Below are positions 57,049 to 64,000 of a DNA stretch of 64,000 nt, piece after piece (the stretch's first letter is position 1; the number at the start of each line of letters is the position of its first letter). Where the stretch lies: NCBI GenBank assembly GCA_051880375.1, contig JBJENV010000076.1, forward strand, positions 53,198 to 117,197. The letters run 5' to 3'. The notes under the pieces were generated by a model. The model was not told the DNA's origin and made no database searches. It saw only the letters and a program-made list of their open reading frames with translations. The translations under genes were made by a program, and so were the position numbers. Source of the DNA: SIG299 sp051880375 (lineage in GTDB: Bacteria; Bacillota; Clostridia; Lachnospirales; Lachnospiraceae).

Positions 57049-57077
57049 ATCATACCCGTTTCTGCCGCCTTCGTCAA
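57049..57077 (-). promoter_or_regulatory. Promoter of the Rrf2 regulator
   Basis: Minus strand: TTGACG (57072-57077), 17-base spacer, TATGAT (57049-57054). Immediately upstream reads AGTATGAAAACAGTTGAC; the 12-mer ending in this -35 recurs at cysK. Confidence 0.65.
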
Positions 57078-57127
57078 CTGTTTTCATACTTTTCATATTA
57101 AACCTATATGAATTATAAACATTTTTC

Positions 57128-57156
57128 TTGACCTTTGCGCAAAATAGGACTACTAT
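57128..57156 (+). promoter_or_regulatory. Promoter of the C-S enzyme operon
   Basis: TTGACC (57128-57133), 17-base spacer, TACTAT (57151-57156), about 50 bases before the ATG. Its spacer contains TTTGCGCAAA, a perfect 10-base palindrome that could be an operator. Confidence 0.65.
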
Positions 57157-57211
57157 ATCAATAAAAACGGTTGTTTTCAAGCTGTAATACAACTTAACAC
57201 GGAGGTGTTTT

Positions 57212-58357
57212 ATGAACTACGAACTTTCTACGACCTGTGTCCACGGCGGACCGGACAAGCCGGATTGTGACCGCTCCGGTGCCGTCAGCGTACCGATTTA
57301 TCAGTCTGCAACCTTTGCCCATCCGGAGCTTGGCGTCAGTACCGGCTATGATTACAGCCGGCTTTCCAATCCGACCCGCGACCACCTTCAGACTGCGGTT
57401 GCCGCTTTGGAAGGCGGCAGCGACTGCTTCGCCTTTTCCACCGGAATGGCTGCCATCACCGCCTTAATGGAGCTGTTTTCTCCGGGTGACCATATCATTT
57501 CCGGCGGTGATTTATACGGCGGCGCCATCCGTCTTTTCCATAAAATCAATGCCAAAAACGGCGTCACCCATACCTTTCTCTCGGATGTTACACCGGAAAC
57601 GCTCTCTACTGCCCTTACTCCGCAGACCAGGGCAATCTATGTGGAAACACCGACCAACCCGATGATGCAGGTAACCGATTTACAGGCGGTTTCCGCATTT
57701 GCAAAAGCACATGGGCTGCTGCTTTTCGTGGACAACACATTCTTATCTCCATATTTCCAGAACCCGCTCGCCTTGGGAGCAGATGTTGTCATACATAGCG
57801 GTACCAAATTTCTTGGTGGTCACAATGACACGCTTGCCGGCTTTCTTGTCACAAACAACAAAGCACTCGCCGAACAGCTGGCTGTCATCTACAAAACAAC
57901 GGGAGCATGTCTTTCGCCGTTTGACAGCTGGTTAATCCTGCGCGGTTTAAAAACACTCGCTCTCCGCATGGAATGCCAGCAGAAAAACGCGCTGGAGCTG
58001 GCAGAATTTTTAAAGCAGCAGCAAAAAGTGACCGCCGTTTACTATCCGGGCCTGAAGGAACATCCTTCATATGAAATCAGTTGTAGACAAAGCCGCGGCT
58101 TCGGTAGTATGATAACCTTTGAAACAGACTGCACCGAAACTGCAAGGGAGCTGCTTCGTAAAGTGAAGCTGATTACGTTTGCGGAAAGCCTCGGAGGTGT
58201 AGAAACACTGATTACCTACCCGATGACCCAGACACATGCGGAGCTTTCGGAAGAGGAACGCCGCAGAAACGGTATTACCGACCGTATTCTCCGTCTCTCC
58301 GTGGGTATTGAAGCAATCGAAGACTTAAAGCAGGATTTGACACAGGCACTACAATAG
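57212..58357 (+). CDS. PLP-dependent transsulfuration enzyme (cystathionine lyase/synthase family)
   Basis: 381 residues, GGAGG 8 bases upstream. Cys/Met-metabolism PLP family: YDYSRLSNPTRDHLQ, FSTGMAAITALMELF, GGDLYGGAIRLF, ETPTNPMMQVTD, LFVDNTFLSPYFQNPL and the Schiff-base Lys in HSGTKFLGGHND, then ESLGGVETLITYP. Members do gamma-synthase, gamma-lyase or beta-lyase reactions on cystathionine or homocysteine precursors, and sequence alone does not decide which. It is followed 12 bases later by a MalY/PatB-type C-S lyase. Confidence 0.9.
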   Translation: MNYELSTTCVHGGPDKPDCDRSGAVSVPIYQSATFAHPELGVSTGYDYSRLSNPTRDHLQTAVAALEGGSDCFAFSTGMAAITALMELFSPGDHIISGGDLYGGAIRLFHKINAKNGVTHTFLSDVTPETLSTALTPQTRAIYVETPTNPMMQVTDLQAVSAFAKAHGLLLFVDNTFLSPYFQNPLALGADVVIHSGTKFLGGHNDTLAGFLVTNNKALAEQLAVIYKTTGACLSPFDSWLILRGLKTLALRMECQQKNALELAEFLKQQQKVTAVYYPGLKEHPSYEISCRQSRGFGSMITFETDCTETARELLRKVKLITFAESLGGVETLITYPMTQTHAELSEEERRRNGITDRILRLSVGIEAIEDLKQDLTQALQ

Positions 58358-58369
58358 GAGGAGGATTGT

Positions 58370-59539
58370 ATGGACTTTGACCGGATTGTTGACCGTAGAA
58401 ACACGAATTCACTGAAATATGACTTTGCCACGGAGCGCAAGCAGCGTGATGATTTGCTCCCGCTCTGGGTTGCCGATATGGACTTTCAACTGCCGGAGGA
58501 AATTTTAAACGAGCTGCACCGCGCAGTTTCCCACGGTATTTTCGGCTACAGCGACGCCAAGGAGGACTACTACCTTGCACTCTCCAAGTGGTTTTTGGAC
58601 CACTTTTCCTGGGAGCCGAAGCGTGAGTGGGTTGTCCGGACGCCCGGCGTTGTATTTGCCATTGCTACCGCCATTCGCGCTTTTACTGAGCCGGGAGACA
58701 GCGTCTTAATCGAGCAGCCGGTCTACTACCCGTTTGCCAACTGCATCATAAAAAGCGGAAGACACCTTGTAGTCAGCGAGCTGCTGTATGAAAACGGCAC
58801 TTATTCGATGAATTTTGATGATTTAGAGAAAAAAATCGTTTCCGAGAAGGTTCGTCTGATTTTACTTTGCAGCCCGCATAATCCGGTCGGACGTGTCTGG
58901 ACCAAAGAGGAATTGCTGCGTTTTTCTGACCTCTGCGAGAAGTACGGCATTTTAGTTGTTTCCGATGAGATTCACTGTGACTTTACCTATCCGGGGCATC
59001 CGCATACCATATATGCTTCCCTGTCAGAGACTGCCGCAGAGCATTGTATTGTCTGTACCGCCCCAAGTAAAACCTTTAACATGGCAGGGCTTCAGATTTC
59101 CAACATTTTTATTCCGAACGAAACACTCCGAACTGCATTCTGCAAAGAGTTAGAGCTGACCGGCTACTGTGAATCGGGGTTGCTTGCCCTTGTCGGCTGT
59201 CAGGCTGCCTATACCTACGGAGATGCATGGCTGACGGAACTGAAGCAGTACCTGCTTGGAAATCTTAACTACGTCAGGGAGTTTCTTCGAACAAGACTTC
59301 CGGAGCTGCATCTGGTGGAACCGGAAGGAACCTACCTCATCTGGCTGGACTGCTCGGGACTTCATCTTTCACCGGAAGAACTGGAAACCCTGATTGTGGA
59401 TAAGGCAAAGCTTTGGCTGGATGCCGGCAGCATGTTCGGAGCACACAGCTCCCAGTTTGAGCGTATCAACATTGCCTGTCCGCGCGCTACATTGAAGCAG
59501 GCACTGGAGCAGCTTGCGACAGCCTGCAGACAACGGTAA
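58370..59539 (+). CDS. MalY/PatB-type aminotransferase-fold C-S lyase
   Basis: 389 residues, GGAGG upstream. Fold-type I PLP enzyme: RNTNSLKYD, LPLWVADMDFQLPEEI, GIFGYSDAKEDYY, LLCSPHNPVGRVWTKEEL, VSDEIHCDFTYPGH and the Schiff-base Lys in TAPSKTFNMAGLQISN. MalY/PatB proteins split cystathionine or cysteine to pyruvate, ammonia and a thiol. It probably acts with the preceding transsulfuration enzyme to interconvert cysteine and homocysteine. It ends at a strong bidirectional terminator facing cysK. Confidence 0.9.
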   Translation: MDFDRIVDRRNTNSLKYDFATERKQRDDLLPLWVADMDFQLPEEILNELHRAVSHGIFGYSDAKEDYYLALSKWFLDHFSWEPKREWVVRTPGVVFAIATAIRAFTEPGDSVLIEQPVYYPFANCIIKSGRHLVVSELLYENGTYSMNFDDLEKKIVSEKVRLILLCSPHNPVGRVWTKEELLRFSDLCEKYGILVVSDEIHCDFTYPGHPHTIYASLSETAAEHCIVCTAPSKTFNMAGLQISNIFIPNETLRTAFCKELELTGYCESGLLALVGCQAAYTYGDAWLTELKQYLLGNLNYVREFLRTRLPELHLVEPEGTYLIWLDCSGLHLSPEELETLIVDKAKLWLDAGSMFGAHSSQFERINIACPRATLKQALEQLATACRQR

Positions 59540-59580
59540 GTTACCTTGCTGTTACTTTGTTTCTTTTACCCAACACACCT

Positions 59581-59622
59581 AAAAAAAATCCGCCATTGAC
59601 ATTTCTGTCTGGCGGATTTTTT
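59581..59622. terminator. Bidirectional terminator between converging C-S lyase gene and cysK
   Basis: ATCCGCC (59587-59593) pairs with GGCGGAT (59610-59616); A7 on the left and T6-T7 on the right serve both strands. Confidence 0.9.
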
Positions 59623-59636
59623 TGCATATGTTATGT

Positions 59637-60569
59637 TTAGTCTGTATACAATGCGGTGGATAAATAGCGTTCTCCTGTATCCGGAAGCAATGCCACAATT
59701 GTCTTTCCCTTGTTTTCCGGACGCGCCGCCAGTACTTCGGCTGCATACAGTGCTGCGCCCGAGGAAATGCCAACCAAAAAGCCTTCCGCTCTTGCAAACT
59801 CTTTGCTTGCAAGGAACGCCGCTTCATTCTCTACTGTAACGATTTCATCCAGAACCCCGCGGTTTAATGTATCCGGGACAAATCCTGCACCGATACCCTG
59901 GATTTTATGCGGTCCGCTCTCTCCTTTGGAAAGCACCGGAGAAGATGCCGGTTCCACTGCAACAATTTTTACGTTCGGATTCTGTTCCTTTAAGTACTTA
60001 CCGATACCGGAAACCGTACCGCCCGTTCCGACACCTGCCACGAAAATATCTACCACTCCGTCCGTATCCTCCCAGATTTCCGGTCCGGTTGTTGCATAGT
60101 GTGCCGCCGGATTTGCCGGATTTACAAACTGTCCCGGAATAAAGGAATTCGGTGTTTCCTTTGCCAGTTCTTCCGCCTTTGCAATCGCACCCTTCATTCC
60201 CTTGCTGCCTTCAGTCAGCACGATTTCCGCACCGTATGCCTTTAACAGGTTCCGCCGCTCAACGCTCATGGTCTCCGGCATCGTCAGGATAATCCGGTAG
60301 CCCTTTGCAGCCGCAATCGATGCAAGACCGATTCCGGTATTGCCGCTGGTCGGCTCGATAATCGTAGCTCCCTCTTTTAACACTCCTGCCTTTTCCGCCT
60401 CGGTAATCATGGCAAAAGCAATCCGGTCCTTGACACTTCCTGCCGGATTAAATGCCTCCAGCTTTGTCAAAAGTGTTGCCTCAATTCCTCTTTTCTTCGC
60501 ATAACGCTCTGCCTGTAATAACGGAGTTCTTCCAATCAGTTCTGTCGTCTTGTGATAAATTCGTGCCAT
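59637..60569 (-). CDS. cysK: Cysteine synthase A
   Basis: 310 residues. Markers: IGRTPLLQ, KLEAFNPAGSVKDRIAFAM (PLP Lys), PTSGNTGIGLAS, GVGTGGTVSGIGKYLKE (phosphate loop) and GISSGAALYAA. It joins O-acetylserine and sulfide to make cysteine. In B. subtilis CysK also serves as the sensor partner of the Rrf2 repressor CymR; an Rrf2 gene lies 3 kb away. The promoter is full consensus, with a dyad in the leader. Confidence 0.96.
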   Translation of the reverse strand: MARIYHKTTELIGRTPLLQAERYAKKRGIEATLLTKLEAFNPAGSVKDRIAFAMITEAEKAGVLKEGATIIEPTSGNTGIGLASIAAAKGYRIILTMPETMSVERRNLLKAYGAEIVLTEGSKGMKGAIAKAEELAKETPNSFIPGQFVNPANPAAHYATTGPEIWEDTDGVVDIFVAGVGTGGTVSGIGKYLKEQNPNVKIVAVEPASSPVLSKGESGPHKIQGIGAGFVPDTLNRGVLDEIVTVENEAAFLASKEFARAEGFLVGISSGAALYAAEVLAARPENKGKTIVALLPDTGERYLSTALYTD

Positions 60570-60599
60570 AGTATGTACCCTGCCTTTCCTGTTTTCTAT

Positions 60600-60629
60600 T
60601 TCATAGTTTTCATACTGAATTACTATGAA
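60600..60629. promoter_or_regulatory. Dyad in the cysK leader
   Basis: TTCATAGT (60600-60607) and ACTATGAA (60622-60629), a perfect 8-bp inverted repeat about 10 bases after the -10. It encloses GTTTTCATACT, an 11-mer also found at 57080-57090 next to the Rrf2 promoter. Likely operator. Confidence 0.6.
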
Positions 60630-60638
60630 TTTAGATAA

Positions 60639-60667
60639 ATTATATTCCTTCTTTCAGCTGTTGTCAA
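60639..60667 (-). promoter_or_regulatory. cysK promoter (full consensus)
   Basis: Minus strand: TTGACA (60662-60667), 17-base spacer, TATAAT (60639-60644). It is preceded by AAAACAG, giving the 12-mer AAAACAGTTGAC shared with the Rrf2 gene. Confidence 0.85.
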
Positions 60668-60707
60668 CTGTTTTTTCAAAAAATAGAACTTTTTCGTTGA
60701 CACTATG

Positions 60708-60736
60708 AAAAAAAGCCGCACATGCAAATGTACGAC
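60708..60736 (-). terminator. Terminator after the ABC permease genes
   Basis: Minus strand: GTCGTACAT pairs with ATGTGCGGC (two G-U pairs), followed by seven T; about 40 bases after the permease stop. Confidence 0.7.
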
Positions 60737-60778
60737 CTAATTTCATAAAGTAATAGATTACTGCTGATGTCTTATGCC

Positions 60779-61648
60779 CTATCCTTTTACACTGCCGAGT
60801 GCCACACCCTGGACAATAAAACGGGAGAGGAACAGATATACAAAGATAACCGGAAAAATCGAAAAAGCTATCATTGCATAAACTTCACCCATATCAAGGC
60901 TGCTCCAGTCCTTGCTTCGCAGCAATGCAAGCATAATCGGAAGTGTCTTTTTCTTCTCGCTTTGCAGAATCAGTGCCGGAGTAAAGTAATTGTTCCAGCT
61001 GGTCACAAAGCTGAAAATCATTTGAACCGCAATGGCCGGTTTCATAAGCGGAAGCACGATTGCATGAAAGGTACGGAATTCTCCGGAGCCGTCAATTCTG
61101 GCAGCCTCCACCAAAGAGAGCGGCAGGGTGCTTTCCATATACTGCTTCATATAAAAGAAGGTGATCGGTGATGCAATCGCCGGAAGAATCAACGGAAGGA
61201 ACGAATTCATCAGGTGCATCTTATCCATCTGCCTTATAAAGCCAAGTGCGGAAACCTGTGTCGGAATCGTCATTACCATTAAAATAAAGGTAAACATAAA
61301 CTTCTTCATTTTAAAGTCGTACGCATGAATCGCATATGCTGTCATCGCCGAAAAGTAAACACATAACACCGAGCTTGCTGTTGCTATCACCAGGCTGTTC
61401 CATAATCCTCTCCACGGAGACAGGGATAAGCTTCCGTCGAAAATTGCTTTCAGGTTCCGAATCAGATACTTACTCGGAATCAGCGTAAAGCCTCTGGTCA
61501 ATTCACCATTGGATCTGGTCGTATTGATAAACAAAAGCACGAACCAGAACAGACATAAAAAGCTAATCACCCCTAATACAATATAGGCAATCGTTCTGCG
61601 GACATGAATTCCCAGACCTTTACTTACTTTCTGCTTATCTTCTTTCAT
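60779..61648 (-). CDS. Carbohydrate ABC transporter permease (MalG-like)
   Basis: 289 residues, six membrane helices. It has the binding-protein-dependent permease EAA loop EAARIDGSGEFRTFHAIVLP and a MalG-type C-terminus ending VQGVALGSVKG. It forms the importer with the upstream permease and the binding lipoprotein. No ATPase gene is present here, so a shared MsmK-type ATPase encoded elsewhere is likely, as is common in Firmicutes. The substrate is unknown. It lies 11 bases after the partner permease. Confidence 0.93.
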   Translation of the reverse strand: MKEDKQKVSKGLGIHVRRTIAYIVLGVISFLCLFWFVLLFINTTRSNGELTRGFTLIPSKYLIRNLKAIFDGSLSLSPWRGLWNSLVIATASSVLCVYFSAMTAYAIHAYDFKMKKFMFTFILMVMTIPTQVSALGFIRQMDKMHLMNSFLPLILPAIASPITFFYMKQYMESTLPLSLVEAARIDGSGEFRTFHAIVLPLMKPAIAVQMIFSFVTSWNNYFTPALILQSEKKKTLPIMLALLRSKDWSSLDMGEVYAMIAFSIFPVIFVYLFLSRFIVQGVALGSVKG

Positions 61649-61659
61649 GTTCCCGCCTC

Positions 61660-62568
61660 CTATTCATTTTTTGCATTAGAGAACTTATAGACAAGCAGAC
61701 TCAATGCTCCGGTAATAATGAACATGATTACAGATACCGCACCTGCCACCCCATAGTTTTTGCTAAACAGGTGATTGTTTAAATACATAACCAGCGTCAT
61801 GGAGGTCCGCATCGGTTCGCCCTGCCCCTTTGTTAAAATCTGAGGCACATCAAACATCTGCAAGCCACCGATTAACGAAGTAATCATCACATAGACTAAA
61901 ATCGGACGAAGCAGCGGAAGTGTGATTTTAAAGAACACCCTGGTTGATGTTGCACCGTCTACCTCAGCTGCTTCAAACAGTGCCGGGTCAATTCCCATCA
62001 TACCTGCCATCAGAAGAATGGTAGTATTTCCAAACCACATCAGAAAGTTCATCGCTGCCACAAGCCCGCGAACGCTCCAGACATGCGACATAAATTTAAA
62101 CGGCTCCTCCAACACTCCCAGCTGCATCAGCATGGAATTAATCGGACCTCTGTCAGAAAACAGGGTAAAAAACAGCATAGAAAAGGCAGACGCCATAATC
62201 AGGTTCGGTAAATAAATCACTGATTTGAAAAATCCCGCACCCCGTAAATGCAGACGCACATCCGAGAACCATGCAGCAAGCAGAAGTGATACCAGAATCT
62301 GCGGCACAAAGCCGAGCACCCACATGATTACCGTATTCTGCAGATACTTCCAGATGTCACCCTCCGATAACAGCCGTTTAAAATTATCAAGTCCTGCAAA
62401 TGTCGGTCCCACATAATCCAGTCCGACCTTGTAATACTCAAAAAAGCTGTATACAATCGTACCAATCAGCGGAAACAGAGCAAATACAAGATAGACTACC
62501 ACAAACGGAATCAGGAAAAAGTAACCCCATTTGTTATACTTTACTACCTGTCCCTTCCCTTTCTTCAT
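61660..62568 (-). CDS. Carbohydrate ABC transporter permease (MalF-like)
   Basis: About 302 residues from the ATG at 62568, with GGAAGG 10 bases upstream; an ATG at 62586 is also possible. Six membrane helices and EAA loop EAAEVDGATSTRVFFKITLP, typical of UgpA/MalF-like sugar permeases. It lies between the binding-protein gene (about 36 bases upstream) and the MalG-like gene. Confidence 0.92.
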   Translation of the reverse strand: MKKGKGQVVKYNKWGYFFLIPFVVVYLVFALFPLIGTIVYSFFEYYKVGLDYVGPTFAGLDNFKRLLSEGDIWKYLQNTVIMWVLGFVPQILVSLLLAAWFSDVRLHLRGAGFFKSVIYLPNLIMASAFSMLFFTLFSDRGPINSMLMQLGVLEEPFKFMSHVWSVRGLVAAMNFLMWFGNTTILLMAGMMGIDPALFEAAEVDGATSTRVFFKITLPLLRPILVYVMITSLIGGLQMFDVPQILTKGQGEPMRTSMTLVMYLNNHLFSKNYGVAGAVSVIMFIITGALSLLVYKFSNAKNE

Positions 62569-62604
62569 TCCATCAAAACCTTCCATCTTTCTGCTGTTTT
62601 TGAA

Positions 62605-63924
62605 CTACTTTGTCAAGTTTGGATATTTCTCAATCACGCTCTTATAGAATAAATCCAATGCCTCTTCATAGGTTGCCACACCATCAAAGTAGTTCTTCAT
62701 TGCCTTCTGGAAGCTTTCGTTACATCCCTGGTCGTACTTGGACATATTGCTTAAGTCGATGGTAACGATACCCTCTAAGTAAATCGGAAGCGGATTCTGA
62801 CCACCAAGCACCTTGCTTGTGTAGCTGCTCTTTGCCATAGCCTCCATAGCCGGCTTGTTGTTAACAAAGTCATTCTTCTCTTCCACGATGGTCTTCATAA
62901 TGCCTTCATCCGTGGTCATCTTTAACATGATATCTTTAATGAGGTCTCCGTTATCCGTACCCTCCGCTGCACAAATCCAGGTACCGCCCCAGTAGAAGCC
63001 CTGAGGTCCCTTTACAAGACCCCAGCCGCCCTGTGCCGCAATACTTTCCGGAACATCCGCTGCCATACAGTAGTCAATAAACCACGCCGGTCCGAAATAA
63101 CAGAAGACATTGCCATCCGGATAGAAGCCAAGCTTCCAGTCATCCGACCATAAGTCATAGGTAGCTGTCTGTCCTGCATCTACCATTCTCTTGGACTGTT
63201 CTACCCATGCCTTCAGGTTTTCATCAATATTAATCCTGTTTCCGACAACCCACTTGGTTGTTACGTTATTGGAGTAGGTACGGTAGGTATCATTGACGGA
63301 AGCAATCATGTTAACGCCGTTTTCCTTCATGGTTGCGGCAGTCGCTTCAAAGGTAGCCCAGTCCTTTACATATTCCTGAACCTTTGCCGGATCATCCGTT
63401 CCGAGAACCTTCTTGGCAATCTCACGGTTATAAACCAGACCTGCCGGACAGCCCTGCCACGAAACGCCCTTTAAAACGCCCTTAGCATTTGTCATAACAT
63501 CCTTGGTGTACTGAAATTGTGTTTCCAGCTCCTTGTCTGTTATACCAAGGTCCTTTAATGCTAACGTATAATCCGTATCTACATACTTTAAAGCATAGTC
63601 TGCTTCAACTAAGAACATATCCACCTTATCATCTGCCGAAGCACTGCTCTGCTTTTCCAAAGCCGCGTCCAGTGCATTCTGATATGCATTGTTCTCATTT
63701 GGTGTGATAATCCACTTTACGGTAACATCACCGATTTTACCGGTGGTGGCATCCACTTTTGTATAGCCCGGATAGTGATCCGTTACACGTGTTACAAACT
63801 CATCGTTCCAACAGTAAACGTTTAATACCTTACCGTCACTTGCTACCTTGTTGCCGCATCCGGTCAGCATCACTGCCAGCATTGCTACTACCAGCAACAA
63901 ACTTACTACTCTTTTCTTACTCAT
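62605..63924 (-). CDS. Sugar-binding lipoprotein of the ABC transporter
   Basis: 439 residues. Lipoprotein signal with lipobox (VMLTGCGN, lipidated Cys near residue 23). The mature part is an extracellular solute-binding protein of the type-1 sugar family (LNVYCWNDEFVTRVTDHYPG, MFLVEADYALKYVDTDY, FCYFGPAWFIDYC, WGLVKGPQGFYWGGTWICAA). It captures an oligosaccharide or sugar outside the membrane for the two permeases. GGAGG 6 bases upstream; the promoter probably lies at or beyond the window edge. No regulator is visible on this side. Confidence 0.92.
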   Translation of the reverse strand: MSKKRVVSLLLVVAMLAVMLTGCGNKVASDGKVLNVYCWNDEFVTRVTDHYPGYTKVDATTGKIGDVTVKWIITPNENNAYQNALDAALEKQSSASADDKVDMFLVEADYALKYVDTDYTLALKDLGITDKELETQFQYTKDVMTNAKGVLKGVSWQGCPAGLVYNREIAKKVLGTDDPAKVQEYVKDWATFEATAATMKENGVNMIASVNDTYRTYSNNVTTKWVVGNRINIDENLKAWVEQSKRMVDAGQTATYDLWSDDWKLGFYPDGNVFCYFGPAWFIDYCMAADVPESIAAQGGWGLVKGPQGFYWGGTWICAAEGTDNGDLIKDIMLKMTTDEGIMKTIVEEKNDFVNNKPAMEAMAKSSYTSKVLGGQNPLPIYLEGIVTIDLSNMSKYDQGCNESFQKAMKNYFDGVATYEEALDLFYKSVIEKYPNLTK

Positions 63925-64000
63925 GTTTTTCCTCCCTTAATACATAATAATCTCTCGGAATCTCTAAGCCAGCAATTTCAAGGCTTTCAGATTCCTTTTT

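Overview
The window reads as chromosome of an anaerobic, low-to-moderate GC Firmicute, most likely a motile gut Lachnospiraceae (Roseburia/Agathobacter-like). The evidence is clostridial Shine-Dalgarno sites, an oxygen-independent NrdD, a ferrous-iron Feo system, a large chemotaxis inventory, a rhamnose-use operon and spore-germination-type proteins (SleC, a Csp-like protease). Almost everything between 8.4 and 56 kb is on the minus strand.

Region 1 (1-8340): the spore-cortex hydrolase gene sleC is split by an A/T-rich element of about 7.5 kb (261-7757). Joining the two flanks at a shared GGTA restores the sleC frame exactly. The element carries a large serine integrase at its right end (its last codons are host DNA), a small upstream ORF, a catalytically degenerate serine-recombinase-like protein, a tyrosine recombinase, a replication-type protein, a phased 10-bp repeat array, a small hypothetical protein and a homologue of methanogenesis marker 8 (DUF2099). 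No relaxase or conjugation genes are visible.

Region 2 (8.4-23 kb): a chemosensory operon (PAS histidine kinase, REC plus degenerate HD-GYP, CheR, CheB, CheY-like, CheA, CheW, receptor). It is followed, behind an intrinsic terminator, by two large membrane hybrid kinases. The second ends in a DegV (fatty-acid-binding) domain.

Region 3 (23-37 kb): a DUF4160 two-gene module, a membrane polysaccharide deacetylase, mraY, an M42 peptidase, ilvE, folA, thyA, nrdD with a fused thioredoxin-like domain, a glycogen-debranching-type hydrolase, hflX and an FAD protein.

Region 4 (37-52.3 kb): three chemoreceptors in a row (two are close paralogues), a Csp-like subtilase, rhaB-rhaA-rhaD, an AraC regulator co-transcribed with a fourth receptor, and a MerR regulator. 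The receptor-araC operon has a promoter with the 19-bp spacer typical of MerR activation.

Region 5 (52.4-56.5 kb): feoA-feoA-feoB-small Cys-rich protein-flavodoxin, read from a consensus promoter carrying two DtxR-like palindromes, with the divergent DtxR-type regulator alongside. Region 6 (56.5-60.6 kb): an Rrf2 regulator, two PLP C-S enzymes and cysK form a sulfur amino-acid locus with shared promoter motifs. Region 7 (60.7-63.9 kb): a sugar ABC importer (binding lipoprotein and two permeases). No rRNA, tRNA or CRISPR was seen.
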